A stretch of DNA of 64,000 nt from Verrucomicrobiaceae bacterium (GTDB taxonomy: Bacteria > Verrucomicrobiota > Verrucomicrobiia > Verrucomicrobiales > Verrucomicrobiaceae). The notes beneath the pieces are model-generated. The model worked only from the letters and a program-made list of their open reading frames with translations. It ran no database searches and was not told the origin of the DNA. Location of the stretch: assembly GCA_947466075.1 (NCBI GenBank), contig CANIBP010000005.1, forward strand, positions 62,001 to 126,000, in the 5' to 3' direction. Below are positions 7,927 through 16,020 of this stretch, in pieces. Positions within the stretch are counted from its first letter, which is position 1. Each line of letters starts with the position of its first letter. A program made the translations under genes and the position numbers.

Positions 7927-9195
7927 ATGAGCAACATGATCCCCCAAGTCTATGACACGCCCGTTTTTCGCATGGCCTGCCAGCAGTTTGATCTGGTGGC
8001 CGACTTTTTGGAGATTCCTGAGAACTCGCGAGATCGTCTGAAATTGCCGAAGCGCAGTGTGAGCGTGGCGATGCCCGTGCGGCGCGATGATGGCAGCACG
8101 ACGGTCTTCATGGGCTATCGAGTGCAGCATCACCTGACGCTCGGGCCGACGAAAGGTGGCGTGCGCTTTCATCCCGATGTCACGCTCGGCGAAGTGGCGG
8201 CTCTTGCGATGTGGATGAGCTGGAAATGTGCGCTGACCGGCCTGCCGTATGGTGGAGCCAAGGGCGGCGTGACCTGTGATCCGCGTGCGCTTTCCATCGG
8301 CGAACTCGAACGCGTGACGCGCCGCTACACGCAGGAGCTGATCCCCTTCATCGGCCCGCAGATTGACATTCCCGCGCCGGACATGGGCACGAATGAGCAG
8401 ACGATGGCGTGGATGATGGACACCTACTCGCTGCAAACCGGCCACTGCGTACCGGCCGTCGTCACCGGCAAACCGGTGAGCATTGGCGGCTCGCTCGGAC
8501 GACGTGAATCGACCGGACGTGGCGTGGCGTATCTCATTTCGCGTGCGATGGACACCCTCGGCATCACTGCGAGCGGTGCGACAGCCGTTGTGCAGGGCTA
8601 TGGCAACGTCGGTGCTGTCGCAGCGTCATCACTGTCGCGCATGGGCCTCAAAATCATCGCCGTGAGCGATGCCTATGGCGGCTTGTTCCATGCCAATGGC
8701 ATTGATCTCACCAAACTCGACGAACACGTTGCTAAAACACGCAGCATCGTCGGCTTCGACGGCGCTGAGGCGATCTCCAATGAGCAACTGCTCACCACAC
8801 CGTGCGACATCCTCGTTCCTGCCGCGCTGGAACGTCAAATCACTGCAGACAATGCGGCGAAAATCCAGTGCCGCGTCCTCGCTGAAGGTGCGAACGGCCC
8901 CACGACTCCGGAAGCCGATGCGATCATCTCGCAGCGCGACATCTTCGTGATTCCCGACATTCTCTGCAACGCCGGCGGCGTGATTGTCTCCTACTTCGAG
9001 TGGGTGCAGGATCTACAAAGCTTCTTCTGGGACGAAGGCGAGGTGATGAGCAAGCTATACCGCATCCTCGAGCAAGCCTTTGTGCAAACGCTCACCATGA
9101 GCCGCAAACGCAACGTCAGCATGCGCTTTGCCGCGCTCAGCCTCGGCATCAAACGTGTGCATGAGGCGAAGCAGATTCGCGGATTGTTTCCGTGA
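7927..9195 (+). CDS. gdhA: Glu/Leu/Phe/Val dehydrogenase, probably glutamate dehydrogenase
   Basis: NAD(P)-dependent oxidative deaminase, 422 residues, usual for hexameric GDH. The substrate and catalytic region reads GPTKGGVRFHP, then MSWKCALTGLPYGGAKGGV with the catalytic lysine in PYGGAKGG, and IPAPDMGTNEQTMAWMMD. The Rossmann fold is at VVQGYGNVGAVAA. FEWVQDLQSFFWDEGEV near the C-terminus is typical of the glutamate-specific class. Leucine dehydrogenase is unlikely given the length. It catalyses glutamate to 2-oxoglutarate plus ammonia, linking peptide use to the citric acid cycle. It is monocistronic here, with a separate promoter for the downstream VapD pair. Confidence 0.92.
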   Translation: MSNMIPQVYDTPVFRMACQQFDLVADFLEIPENSRDRLKLPKRSVSVAMPVRRDDGSTTVFMGYRVQHHLTLGPTKGGVRFHPDVTLGEVAALAMWMSWKCALTGLPYGGAKGGVTCDPRALSIGELERVTRRYTQELIPFIGPQIDIPAPDMGTNEQTMAWMMDTYSLQTGHCVPAVVTGKPVSIGGSLGRRESTGRGVAYLISRAMDTLGITASGATAVVQGYGNVGAVAASSLSRMGLKIIAVSDAYGGLFHANGIDLTKLDEHVAKTRSIVGFDGAEAISNEQLLTTPCDILVPAALERQITADNAAKIQCRVLAEGANGPTTPEADAIISQRDIFVIPDILCNAGGVIVSYFEWVQDLQSFFWDEGEVMSKLYRILEQAFVQTLTMSRKRNVSMRFAALSLGIKRVHEAKQIRGLFP

Positions 9196-9217
9196 TTGGA
9201 AGTGCTTGAAGGAGGTC

Positions 9218-9246
9218 TTGACCATCTAGCCGTGGTTTCGTATTCT
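9218..9246 (+). promoter_or_regulatory. Sigma70-type promoter of the VapD module
   Basis: TTGACC (9218-9223) and TATTCT (9241-9246) are separated by exactly 17 bases. The -10 box ends 6 bases before the ATG at 9253, so transcription would begin at or within a base or two of the start codon and give a leaderless message. No Shine-Dalgarno-like sequence fits between -10 and ATG, which supports that reading. Confidence 0.6.
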
Positions 9247-9252
9247 CTCACC

Positions 9253-9444
9253 ATGCAGACTATCATCTCACCCCAAACCGCTGCCGACCTCGTGGGATCG
9301 TTCCGATCTTTTGGCGACTACGGACCGGTGTACCAGGTTGTAAGCACTGTGAACGGCAAGAATCTGCATGTGCGGGTGGTGCAGACAGGTGAGGAGCTCG
9401 ACTACCCTGTTGATCAAGCACTCGAAGATCCCGAGGCGAAGTAA
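9253..9444 (+). CDS. Small VapD-associated protein, putative antitoxin
   Basis: 63 residues from the ATG at 9253 (an upstream in-frame start would overlap the promoter). Core motif: VGSFRSFGDYGPVYQV followed by VRVVQTGEELDYPVD and DPEAK. I recognise this as the type of small protein (DUF5397-like, from memory) found directly before VapD toxins, as VapX precedes VapD in Haemophilus. The stop is 3 bases before vapD, so the pair is translated from one message. Neutralisation of VapD is inferred from position. There is no DNA-binding motif, so autoregulation by it is uncertain. Confidence 0.6.
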   Translation: MQTIISPQTAADLVGSFRSFGDYGPVYQVVSTVNGKNLHVRVVQTGEELDYPVDQALEDPEAK

Positions 9445-9447
9445 GCC

Positions 9448-9738
9448 ATGTTTGCCATCGCCTTCGATCTCGTAGTTGCCGACGCAGCGGAGCATCATCC
9501 GCGTGGCGTAACCTCAGCCTACACCGACATCGGCACGACGTTGAAGCGGTTCGGTTTTGATCGAATTCAGGGCAGTGTTTACGTCAGCGAGAACAACGAC
9601 ATGGCAAACCTGTTCGCGGCCCTGCTTGCTCTGAAGGCATTGCCGTGGTTCGCCCGAGTCGTACGAGACATCCGTGGCTTCCGCATCGAAAATTGGAGCG
9701 ACTTTACGCCGATCATCAAAGGCACGACACCGACTTGA
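9448..9738 (+). CDS. vapD: VapD family endoribonuclease toxin (Cas2-fold)
   Basis: 96 residues that follow the VapD pattern closely: MFAIAFDLVV at the N-terminus, IGTTLKRFGFDRIQGSVYVS in the middle, and WFARVVRDIRGFRIENWSDFTPIIK at the C-terminus. VapD proteins are purine-favouring endoribonucleases with a ferredoxin-like Cas2 fold; the conserved Asp of the first strand (AFDL, residue 7) is the expected active-site residue. No CRISPR array or cas gene is nearby, so this is not Cas2. Together with the preceding small gene it makes a toxin-antitoxin module between gdhA and the DinG-like helicase. Converges with dinG over a 27-base gap. Confidence 0.85.
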   Translation: MFAIAFDLVVADAAEHHPRGVTSAYTDIGTTLKRFGFDRIQGSVYVSENNDMANLFAALLALKALPWFARVVRDIRGFRIENWSDFTPIIKGTTPT

Positions 9739-9765
9739 GGCACCAGTTGCACAGCAACTGGCCTA

Positions 9766-11781
9766 CTATTGCAAAATCTCCGTCGGACATTCCGGCAACG
9801 ATGACAAGAAAGCGCGACCATACGGTTTCGTGAGGATGCGGTTATCCAGAATGGCGCAGATGCCTTTGTCGGTGGCGGTGCGGATGAGGCGGCCGACGCC
9901 TTGGCGGAGCTTGAGGATGGCTTCGGGGACGCTGTATTCGGTGAAGGCGTTGAGGCCCTGTTCTTCGAGATGCTCGATGCGTGAGGCGGTGAGCGGATGG
10001 TCGGGCACGGCGAAGGGCAGGCGCGTGATGATGACATTGCTCAGGGATTCACCAGGGACATCGACGCCGGTCCAGAAGCTGTCGGTGCCGCAAAGAACGC
10101 TGTGGGTGTCGTTCCTGAATTCGGCGAGCATTTGATGCCGAGGCATGCCGCGCCCTTGCACGAGCAAGCGCCAGCCGCGTTCTTTGCAATGCGCTTCGAG
10201 ATTGTCGGCCAAGGACGTCATCTGGCTGTAGCTGGTGAACAAAATGAAGGCGCGACCGACACTGAGGTCGATGAAATGAGTGATCCAATGCTCAAGCTGG
10301 TCGAGATAGCCGGGCTCGCTGGGCTGTGGCATTTTTTTGAGCAGGTAGAGCTTCATCTGCTTCTTGAAGTCGAAGGGGCTTTCGATCAAGGCGGCGTGCG
10401 CGTCTTCGGCACCGACGCGGTTGCGGAAGTAACGGAGCTTGGGGTCATCGCCAATGCTGAGCGTGGCGCTGGTGAAGATGCAGGCCTTGTGGCTGGCAAA
10501 AAAGATCTGCCGCAGACGCGGTGCGACATCGACGGGGGCGGTATGGAAGGAGACGATGCGGTTGTCCATGCCGCCGCGCTCGACCCAGTGGACGTGGTCT
10601 TCGTTTTCTTGATCGAGGAAGGTCTTCAGGCCGACGCGGATGGCGCTGAGGCGTTTGGCGAGGTCGAGGAGTTCGAGCTTCGTGCCTTCTTTGCTGGCGG
10701 CGTCACCGGCTTTGATGGCTTTTTGGGCGAGACGTTGCAGAGGCAGCGCCAGCGTGTCTTCGACGAGGCCGGGTTCGCGCACGCGGAACTCGCGGCCCAT
10801 GGCGTTGAATTTGCAACGGGCCTCGGCGGCGCGAAAAAACGTGTCCACGCTGTCCAAAGTCATCATGACCTCGCGCACGCCGTCTTTGTCACCGACGAGT
10901 TGGAAGAAGCCTTTGCGCGTCTTCGGATTGTGCAGGCGGCCAAGCTCGAATTTGATGTTCGATTCGCTGATGTGGAGGCCGAAAGCCTTGGCGGCGACGT
11001 TTTCGATCGTGTGCGCTTCATCAAGGATGACGAAATCGCGTGGGAAGAGGAAATTGCAGTCCTCGTTGGTGTTTTCGTCGGCAGAAGCGAGCAGCGTGAA
11101 GAACAGCGTGTGATTGAGCACGATGACATCCGCCTGCTCCATGCGCCTACGAGTGTCCTGATACCAGCAGCGGCTGCCGGGCGGGCAACGACGCGGCGTG
11201 CAGGCATGCGGCTCGCTGCACACGAGCGACCACACGCGTGCTGACGGTGTGAAATTGAGATCGCTGAGCGTGCCGTCTTCGGTTTCGGCGACCCAATCGA
11301 GCAGGAGACTCAATTCAGAGGCTTCGGAGCTCGAAAAAAGATCGCCAGACTCATTGAGCGCACGTTTGAGGCGTGTGGGGCACAGGTAATTGCCACGGCC
11401 TTTGAGAATCTCCGCGTGGAAATTGCCGACGAGCTGTTTGACGATGGGAATGTCCTTCGTGATGAGTTGCTCCTGCAAATTGATCGTGTGCGTGCAGATG
11501 ATGGCCTTGCGCTTTTGCTCCAACGCAAACGTGACGGCCGGAACGAGGTAGGCGAGCGATTTGCCGACGCCGGTGGCGGCTTCGCAGACGAAAGCGTGAT
11601 TGCCATCCAGGGCAGCACCGACGAGTTCCGCCATACGCTGCTGCTGTGCTCGATACTCAAACTGCGGCGACTCGGCCATCTTGCCCTCATTGGAGAAGGC
11701 GAAATGCATGCGCGGAGCCAGTGGCGGGCGCGAAATGCGGCCAGTAACTCCTTCTTCGTGGTCTTCAGCGACGTGAAACAT
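9766..11781 (-). CDS. DinG-like ATP-dependent DNA helicase (XPD family, Fe-S)
   Basis: 671-residue superfamily 2 helicase. Walker A is in CEAATGVGKSLAYLVPAV, the DEAH box in FVILDEAHTIENVA, and motif VI in RQGVGRLIRT. Four cysteines between Walker A and DEAH (VCSEPHACTPRRCPPGSRCWY) would ligate the 4Fe-4S cluster of the XPD/DinG group. Such enzymes unwind 5'-tailed DNA, D-loops and R-loops. I kept the longest start at 11781; homology clearly begins at FEYRAQQQRMA about 40 residues in, so a shorter start is possible. I saw no LexA-type palindrome upstream, so SOS control like that of E. coli dinG is not supported. Confidence 0.88.
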   Translation of the reverse strand: MFHVAEDHEEGVTGRISRPPLAPRMHFAFSNEGKMAESPQFEYRAQQQRMAELVGAALDGNHAFVCEAATGVGKSLAYLVPAVTFALEQKRKAIICTHTINLQEQLITKDIPIVKQLVGNFHAEILKGRGNYLCPTRLKRALNESGDLFSSSEASELSLLLDWVAETEDGTLSDLNFTPSARVWSLVCSEPHACTPRRCPPGSRCWYQDTRRRMEQADVIVLNHTLFFTLLASADENTNEDCNFLFPRDFVILDEAHTIENVAAKAFGLHISESNIKFELGRLHNPKTRKGFFQLVGDKDGVREVMMTLDSVDTFFRAAEARCKFNAMGREFRVREPGLVEDTLALPLQRLAQKAIKAGDAASKEGTKLELLDLAKRLSAIRVGLKTFLDQENEDHVHWVERGGMDNRIVSFHTAPVDVAPRLRQIFFASHKACIFTSATLSIGDDPKLRYFRNRVGAEDAHAALIESPFDFKKQMKLYLLKKMPQPSEPGYLDQLEHWITHFIDLSVGRAFILFTSYSQMTSLADNLEAHCKERGWRLLVQGRGMPRHQMLAEFRNDTHSVLCGTDSFWTGVDVPGESLSNVIITRLPFAVPDHPLTASRIEHLEEQGLNAFTEYSVPEAILKLRQGVGRLIRTATDKGICAILDNRILTKPYGRAFLSSLPECPTEILQ

Positions 11782-11837
11782 GCGTGCCGGATAGCAGCGA
11801 GCAAAGAGCTGAGAGCAATGGCGTTTTGCGTGACGCG

Positions 11838-12743
11838 TTATTTGCTGCGCTCGAACCAGACAACTCGCAGACCGAGTTTTTCAGCGAGTGCGCGGCCCTT
11901 TTCGGGACCAAGGACGAGGAGGGCGGTGGCGTAGCCGTCAGCTTGAGCTGCGGAAGAATGAATGACGCTCACGGAAGCGAGATTGTGTTCGATGGGGCGC
12001 CCGCTGCGTGGGTCAAGGATATGGGAGCGCTGTATGCCGTCGGTGATGAAATTTTGGCGATAAACCCCGCTGGTGGCAATGGATTGGTCTTTGAGGAGGA
12101 GTGTCTGAGCGGCTGCGCCAAGCGGTGCGGCGGGTGTTTGGATGCCAACACGCCATTCACCGCGGGCGAGGACTTCGCCGCCGATTTCGAGGAGGAAATG
12201 GTTTCCGAGCTGCTGGGCGATTTTGTCCAAGGCCCAACCTTCGGCGACGGCGCTGACGTTGATACGGAGTTGCGGGATGTCTTTGCGCAATGCGGGAGGA
12301 TCGCTGCGCACATGAAGATGCTGCCAACCGCAGTTGGCTTTGGCCGCAGCGATCTCGGCTTCGGCGGGCGGTGATTCGCGTTTCCCAGTGGCTCCGAAGC
12401 CCCAGAGATCGACCAGCGGTGCAATGGTGATGTCAAGTGCATGATCGGTGTCGTGGCCGATCTGTTGAGCGAGTTCGACGACTTCGATGAGTTCGGCGGG
12501 AACAGCGATCCAGTCGGTGCTCGGCGATGCATTGAAGCGCGAAAGCGCGGAATCAGGTCGCCAGTGGCTCAGGATGGCCCCCCAAGAGTCGAACTGCTGC
12601 TGGAGGTCGTTTTGACGAATCGATTTGCCGTCAGCATAAGCACGCAGGCTCCAGGTTGTGCCCATGGTGCGACCGCTCATTGTGATGAGACGGTCATCTC
12701 GCTTGCAGCCGCAGAGCAGCAGGATCAATAAGACAAAACGCAT
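11838..12743 (-). CDS. apbE: FAD:protein FMN transferase, lipoprotein
   Basis: 301 residues with a lipoprotein signal (LLILLLCGC, lipid-modified Cys near residue 13). Family motifs: MGTTWSLRAY, the FNASPSTDW region, NVSAVAEGWALDKIA for FAD/Mg binding, EIGGEVLARG, SGVYRQ, HILDPRSGRPIEH and DGYATALLVLG. ApbE flavinylates Thr residues of exported proteins such as NqrB/NqrC or RnfG/RnfD. No target (DGxTGAT-type) gene is next to it in this window. Follows the Tat phosphoesterase divergently and precedes the DinG-like gene by 56 bases on the same strand. Confidence 0.92.
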   Translation of the reverse strand: MRFVLLILLLCGCKRDDRLITMSGRTMGTTWSLRAYADGKSIRQNDLQQQFDSWGAILSHWRPDSALSRFNASPSTDWIAVPAELIEVVELAQQIGHDTDHALDITIAPLVDLWGFGATGKRESPPAEAEIAAAKANCGWQHLHVRSDPPALRKDIPQLRINVSAVAEGWALDKIAQQLGNHFLLEIGGEVLARGEWRVGIQTPAAPLGAAAQTLLLKDQSIATSGVYRQNFITDGIQRSHILDPRSGRPIEHNLASVSVIHSSAAQADGYATALLVLGPEKGRALAEKLGLRVVWFERSK

Positions 12744-12785
12744 GGATGCGAGAAAGTGGCGAAGCCTTTCGTTTCAGCCATTACC

Positions 12786-13793
12786 ATGATGCCTCCGCCT
12801 ATCTCTCGCCGTCGCGCCATTCAAACGCTGTTTTGCTCATCGGCAGCTCTCGCTTTGAATTTGAGGCCAGATCGAGCGGAGGCGGAAATCGCCAAAGACG
12901 CGATGCATCTTCTGATGATCGGTGATTACGGCACAGGTGGAGCGGATCAGTTGAAGGTTTCTCAGGCAATGCAGAAGTTTGTGACGGAGAGTGGCGTGAA
13001 ACCAGCGGGCTTGTGGATGCTGGGTGATAATTTTTACAGCGTTGATAAAGCTGGCTTCACTACGGAATCGACACGCTGGACGAAAGAAATCGAAGAGATG
13101 TATCCGGCGAGTGTGTTTCCAGGCCCAATGTGGGCGGCACTGGGGAATCACGATTACCATGACAATCCAGGTGGGGAAAAGGTGCAGATGGCCTATGCGC
13201 AGAAGCCAAGTGTGCGGTGGAAGATGCCGACGAAATGGTATCGCTTCGATCTGGGGCCGCAGGACAAGCCGCTGGTGACATTCATCTGCCTAGACAGCAA
13301 TTTGCCGGCAGTTTCGGGTGCACCGGATAAAAAGACGAAGAAGTCCCGAGGTTCGCTGACAGCAGCAGAGGAGAAAGAGCAACTCGCGTGGTTAAAGGCC
13401 GAACTGGCGAAGCCGCGTGCGCCCTTCACGATCGCCGTGGCGCATCATCCGCTCTACTCGAATGGAGACCATGGCGACACGAAGGCACTGATCGCTCAGT
13501 GGGAACCGATTTTTCAAGAGCACAAAGTTCATGCCTATGTCTGTGGTCACGATCACGACCTTCAGCATTTGGAAATGAAGGGGCTGTTCACCACACATCT
13601 GCTCTCAGGCGGTGGCGGGGCAAAGACACGCAAGCTCGAAGGCAAGCAAGAGGTGCCGTTCGGTAAGGACGTTCACGGCTTCACTCATCTGCAAATCACG
13701 GCAGACACGCTGACCTTTACACATCACAGTGCCGATGGTGCGGCATTGCACACGGTCACCAAGAAACAGGATGGCAGTTTCCAGGTCGGTTGA
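12786..13793 (+). CDS. Purple-acid-phosphatase-like metallophosphoesterase, exported
   Basis: About 335 residues from the ATG at 12786 (an earlier in-frame start at 12756 lies before the signal). SRRRAIQTLFCSSAALAL looks like a Tat-type signal. Metal ligands follow the purple acid phosphatase order: GDYGTGG, GDNFYS with the Tyr ligand, GNHDYHDN, VAHHPLYS and GHDHDLQH. A TRAP/ACP5-like phosphatase acting outside the cytoplasm is the best reading. It stands alone between divergent apbE and a convergent small exported protein (3-base gap). Confidence 0.85.
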   Translation: MMPPPISRRRAIQTLFCSSAALALNLRPDRAEAEIAKDAMHLLMIGDYGTGGADQLKVSQAMQKFVTESGVKPAGLWMLGDNFYSVDKAGFTTESTRWTKEIEEMYPASVFPGPMWAALGNHDYHDNPGGEKVQMAYAQKPSVRWKMPTKWYRFDLGPQDKPLVTFICLDSNLPAVSGAPDKKTKKSRGSLTAAEEKEQLAWLKAELAKPRAPFTIAVAHHPLYSNGDHGDTKALIAQWEPIFQEHKVHAYVCGHDHDLQHLEMKGLFTTHLLSGGGGAKTRKLEGKQEVPFGKDVHGFTHLQITADTLTFTHHSADGAALHTVTKKQDGSFQVG

Positions 13794-13796
13794 GAA

Positions 13797-14255
13797 TCAC
13801 TTGTAGCCGGTGACGATGGCACAGGGCACGTCCTTGCGCTTTCCTTGATCCGTCTCGTGAATGGCGATCATGTAAACACCCGTTTTCTTCGGTTTATAAA
13901 ACAGCACGAGGCCCCAACCGTCGAGCACGGGGAGAATTTCGCCCGCTGGCTTGCCTTCGAGATCGAGCACGGCGGCCGTGATGTGAACGCCTGATTTGCG
14001 TGGCACGGCGATGCAGAAGCAATACTCGTTCCCTTTATAAAGCTGCATGCGCAGGGCCTTGCCGACTTTGGGTTCGAGTTCCTTGAGCCACGTCTCAGCG
14101 CGAATGTTGAAGTCTTCCTTCTCCTGATCGTAAGCCAACGCCTGCGCAGCCTCTTCGGCGTCCTCCTTGTCGGCTGCAATAAGCCGCGGATTCGGCATAA
14201 TCTGCGTCAAAGCAAGCAGTGCGGAGAAAAGGAGATTTGAAGCAGGTGGGCGCAT
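13797..14255 (-). CDS. Exported protein of unknown function
   Basis: 152 residues from the ATG at 14255, chosen because a signal peptide follows directly (LLFSALLALTQIM). The open frame extends to 14336 but would then overlap the FHA gene's upstream region. The mature part begins with an acidic helical stretch (DAEEAAQALAYDQEKEDF) and continues as a beta-rich segment (EYCFCIAVPRKSGVHITAAVL, GWGLVLFYKPKKTGVYMIAIHE) that looks like a pre-peptidase-C-type or Ig-like sandwich. I do not recognise the family. Convergent with the purple acid phosphatase gene. Confidence 0.6.
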   Translation of the reverse strand: MRPPASNLLFSALLALTQIMPNPRLIAADKEDAEEAAQALAYDQEKEDFNIRAETWLKELEPKVGKALRMQLYKGNEYCFCIAVPRKSGVHITAAVLDLEGKPAGEILPVLDGWGLVLFYKPKKTGVYMIAIHETDQGKRKDVPCAIVTGYK

Positions 14256-14392
14256 GGCACGAGGGGCGGAGAAATTAACTCTCTCACGTGAACATACCCG
14301 TTGCATCAGGAAAATCCCAAGTTTCTGTTCCGCCATTCGTGGCTACTGTTGAGTGGCACGGAAAAATCCCCCCACTTCACCCCCGCAATCAC

Positions 14393-15040
14393 ATGGCCTC
14401 GGTAGTTTTTTACATGGAGGACGGCACTACGCTCGTCCACAAAATCGAGAACGATGTCAGCACTATCGGGCGACACCCAGAGAGCATCGTGGTGCTCACC
14501 TGTCCCTCATCTTCTGGACGTCATGCCGTCGTCAAAAAAGACGGCAGTTCGTATTACGTACAGGATCTCGGCTCCAGCAACGGCACCCGCATCAACGGCG
14601 CAGAAATCGAGGAAGCATTGCTAAAGGACGGCGACCGCGTCGGTTTCGGTGATGTACAGGCCGTCTTTTATGCGGGTGACCCGCCAAAGGTGCTGGAAGA
14701 AAAACCCGTTGCCGCCCCGCGCTCCTCAGCCAAATCCCTCCCCGCGCCCGCAGCCAATCTCAACGACGAGCCAAAGAAACCAAGTGATAAGCCAGCGAAC
14801 CGGGCGCTGAGTCCGGTGCGGAGAGCGTATGGCAAAACTTCTTCCTCCAGCAGCTACCCGGACACGACCGAGTCTGGCTGTATGACCGGCATCATCGTCA
14901 CCGGACTGTTTGTGATCGCATTCGTAGTAGGAATGGGCATGCGCCACTCGAAGGAAATGAATGGTAACATTCTCACTGATACCCTCGACAAAATCACTGG
15001 CGGCATGCCGAAGATCAAGATCGAGCGGAAAGAGGAGTAG
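14393..15040 (+). CDS. FHA-domain protein with C-terminal membrane helix
   Basis: 215 residues from the ATG at 14393, where the FHA fold begins directly; the frame extends upstream without homology. FHA residues binding phosphothreonine are present: STIGRHPE (24-31), SSSGRHAVV (39-47) and LGSSNGTRING (59-69). A Pro/Ala/Lys-rich linker follows, then one hydrophobic helix (GIIVTGLFVIAFVVGMGM) and a short basic tail, so the FHA domain faces the cytoplasm. It lies one gene upstream of the large FHA/GrpE-like protein, the second FHA protein within 2 kb. No Ser/Thr kinase is in the window to supply its ligand. Confidence 0.87.
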   Translation: MASVVFYMEDGTTLVHKIENDVSTIGRHPESIVVLTCPSSSGRHAVVKKDGSSYYVQDLGSSNGTRINGAEIEEALLKDGDRVGFGDVQAVFYAGDPPKVLEEKPVAAPRSSAKSLPAPAANLNDEPKKPSDKPANRALSPVRRAYGKTSSSSSYPDTTESGCMTGIIVTGLFVIAFVVGMGMRHSKEMNGNILTDTLDKITGGMPKIKIERKEE

Positions 15041-15046
15041 TTCCCG

Positions 15047-15862
15047 TCAGAGGGATTTCTTATAGCCGTCGCACCTGCTTTGCCAGCCAGCCAGCCAGCG
15101 CTGCTCATTGCGCTCCGGCGGTGCATTTGCCACGCGACGGCTCAGCACGCGCTTTGCGGATTCAGCAAATTCTCCAGGATAATGCCAGACTGCCTTTTGT
15201 GGGGATATTCCTTCCAGGACTTGCAGCAAACCCCAGCCTTGGCCTTGATAACGCTCTTTCGCGCTGGTGCCCTCGCCTTTGAAGTTCACATAGTCGATCA
15301 GGCAGAACACGCCCTCGGGACTGGCCTTTAAAGCATCAAAGGCAGATCGCACATCCGAAGGGCTCTTCGCCTGTGCCAACATCTTCGGCAGCGCACGTTC
15401 CATCCTTACCATGATGAATTCAGTCTGTTGCCGCACCGTTTGGCTCAATAGCACGCGCAGCTCTTTCTGCCGCACGCCGTTTCTGTCAGCTTCGAAGGCC
15501 GCCTTAGTCGGCCATGGGCAGACACCCTTCATCCAAGCCGGAATTGGCACACTATTCGATCCCAAATAAGCCACCAATGGCGGAAAACTCTCCTCAAATG
15601 GCCCGCTTTGGCCCTTGGGATACCAGATGAAGTGGCCGATGCCCAGCGAGGCAAAAGCCTCCCCCGCGTTCCAACTCGTTAGCCCCGCCACCGTACCACT
15701 GCACTCGTTCTGCCAAATACGCTGCCCCACGCGGTCGATTTGAGCAGCAGAAAGCCGTACACCGCTACCGCCGACCGAGGATGGAGCGGCGGCGCAGATG
15801 CTCAAACTGTACAAAACCACTGCCGTCAGACTTAAATGTTTGAGGTAATGCCACGTTGCCAT
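15047..15862 (-). CDS. Exported protein, possibly lysozyme-like
   Basis: 271 residues with a clear signal peptide (LTAVVLYSLSICAAAPS). The mature region contains IWQNECSGTVAGLTSWNAGE followed by FASLGIGHFIWYPKG. A Glu early, then a Gly-Ile-Gly-His stretch, is reminiscent of lysozyme or transglycosylase cores, and YVNFKGEGTSAKERYQGQGWGL follows later. That resemblance is weak and I do not name a family with confidence. Encoded opposite to and between the two FHA genes, with only 6 bases to the first. The 158 bases between its start and the 16021 gene must hold divergent promoters; they are AT-rich compared with the surroundings. Confidence 0.5.
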   Translation of the reverse strand: MATWHYLKHLSLTAVVLYSLSICAAAPSSVGGSGVRLSAAQIDRVGQRIWQNECSGTVAGLTSWNAGEAFASLGIGHFIWYPKGQSGPFEESFPPLVAYLGSNSVPIPAWMKGVCPWPTKAAFEADRNGVRQKELRVLLSQTVRQQTEFIMVRMERALPKMLAQAKSPSDVRSAFDALKASPEGVFCLIDYVNFKGEGTSAKERYQGQGWGLLQVLEGISPQKAVWHYPGEFAESAKRVLSRRVANAPPERNEQRWLAGWQSRCDGYKKSL

Positions 15863-16020
15863 ATTTTAAAAATCTTAAATGATGCTGTGCAATCAAACTG
15901 GTTTTTGAAAAAATAGACCAACTGTCCATCTTACCTCTCGTCAAATTTCATTAAGTTTGATTCACTGATTTTCCACCCTTATTCTTCCGGCCCTCCAGCC
16001 TATTTCTCTGCGCGTCCGGC

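Noticed and set aside
9448..9738. Possible Cas2 gene
   Set aside because: The sequence follows VapD more closely, and there is no CRISPR array or other cas gene in the window.
11782..11837. LexA operator before the DinG-like gene
   Set aside because: No GAAC/GTTC inverted repeat could be found in the gap.
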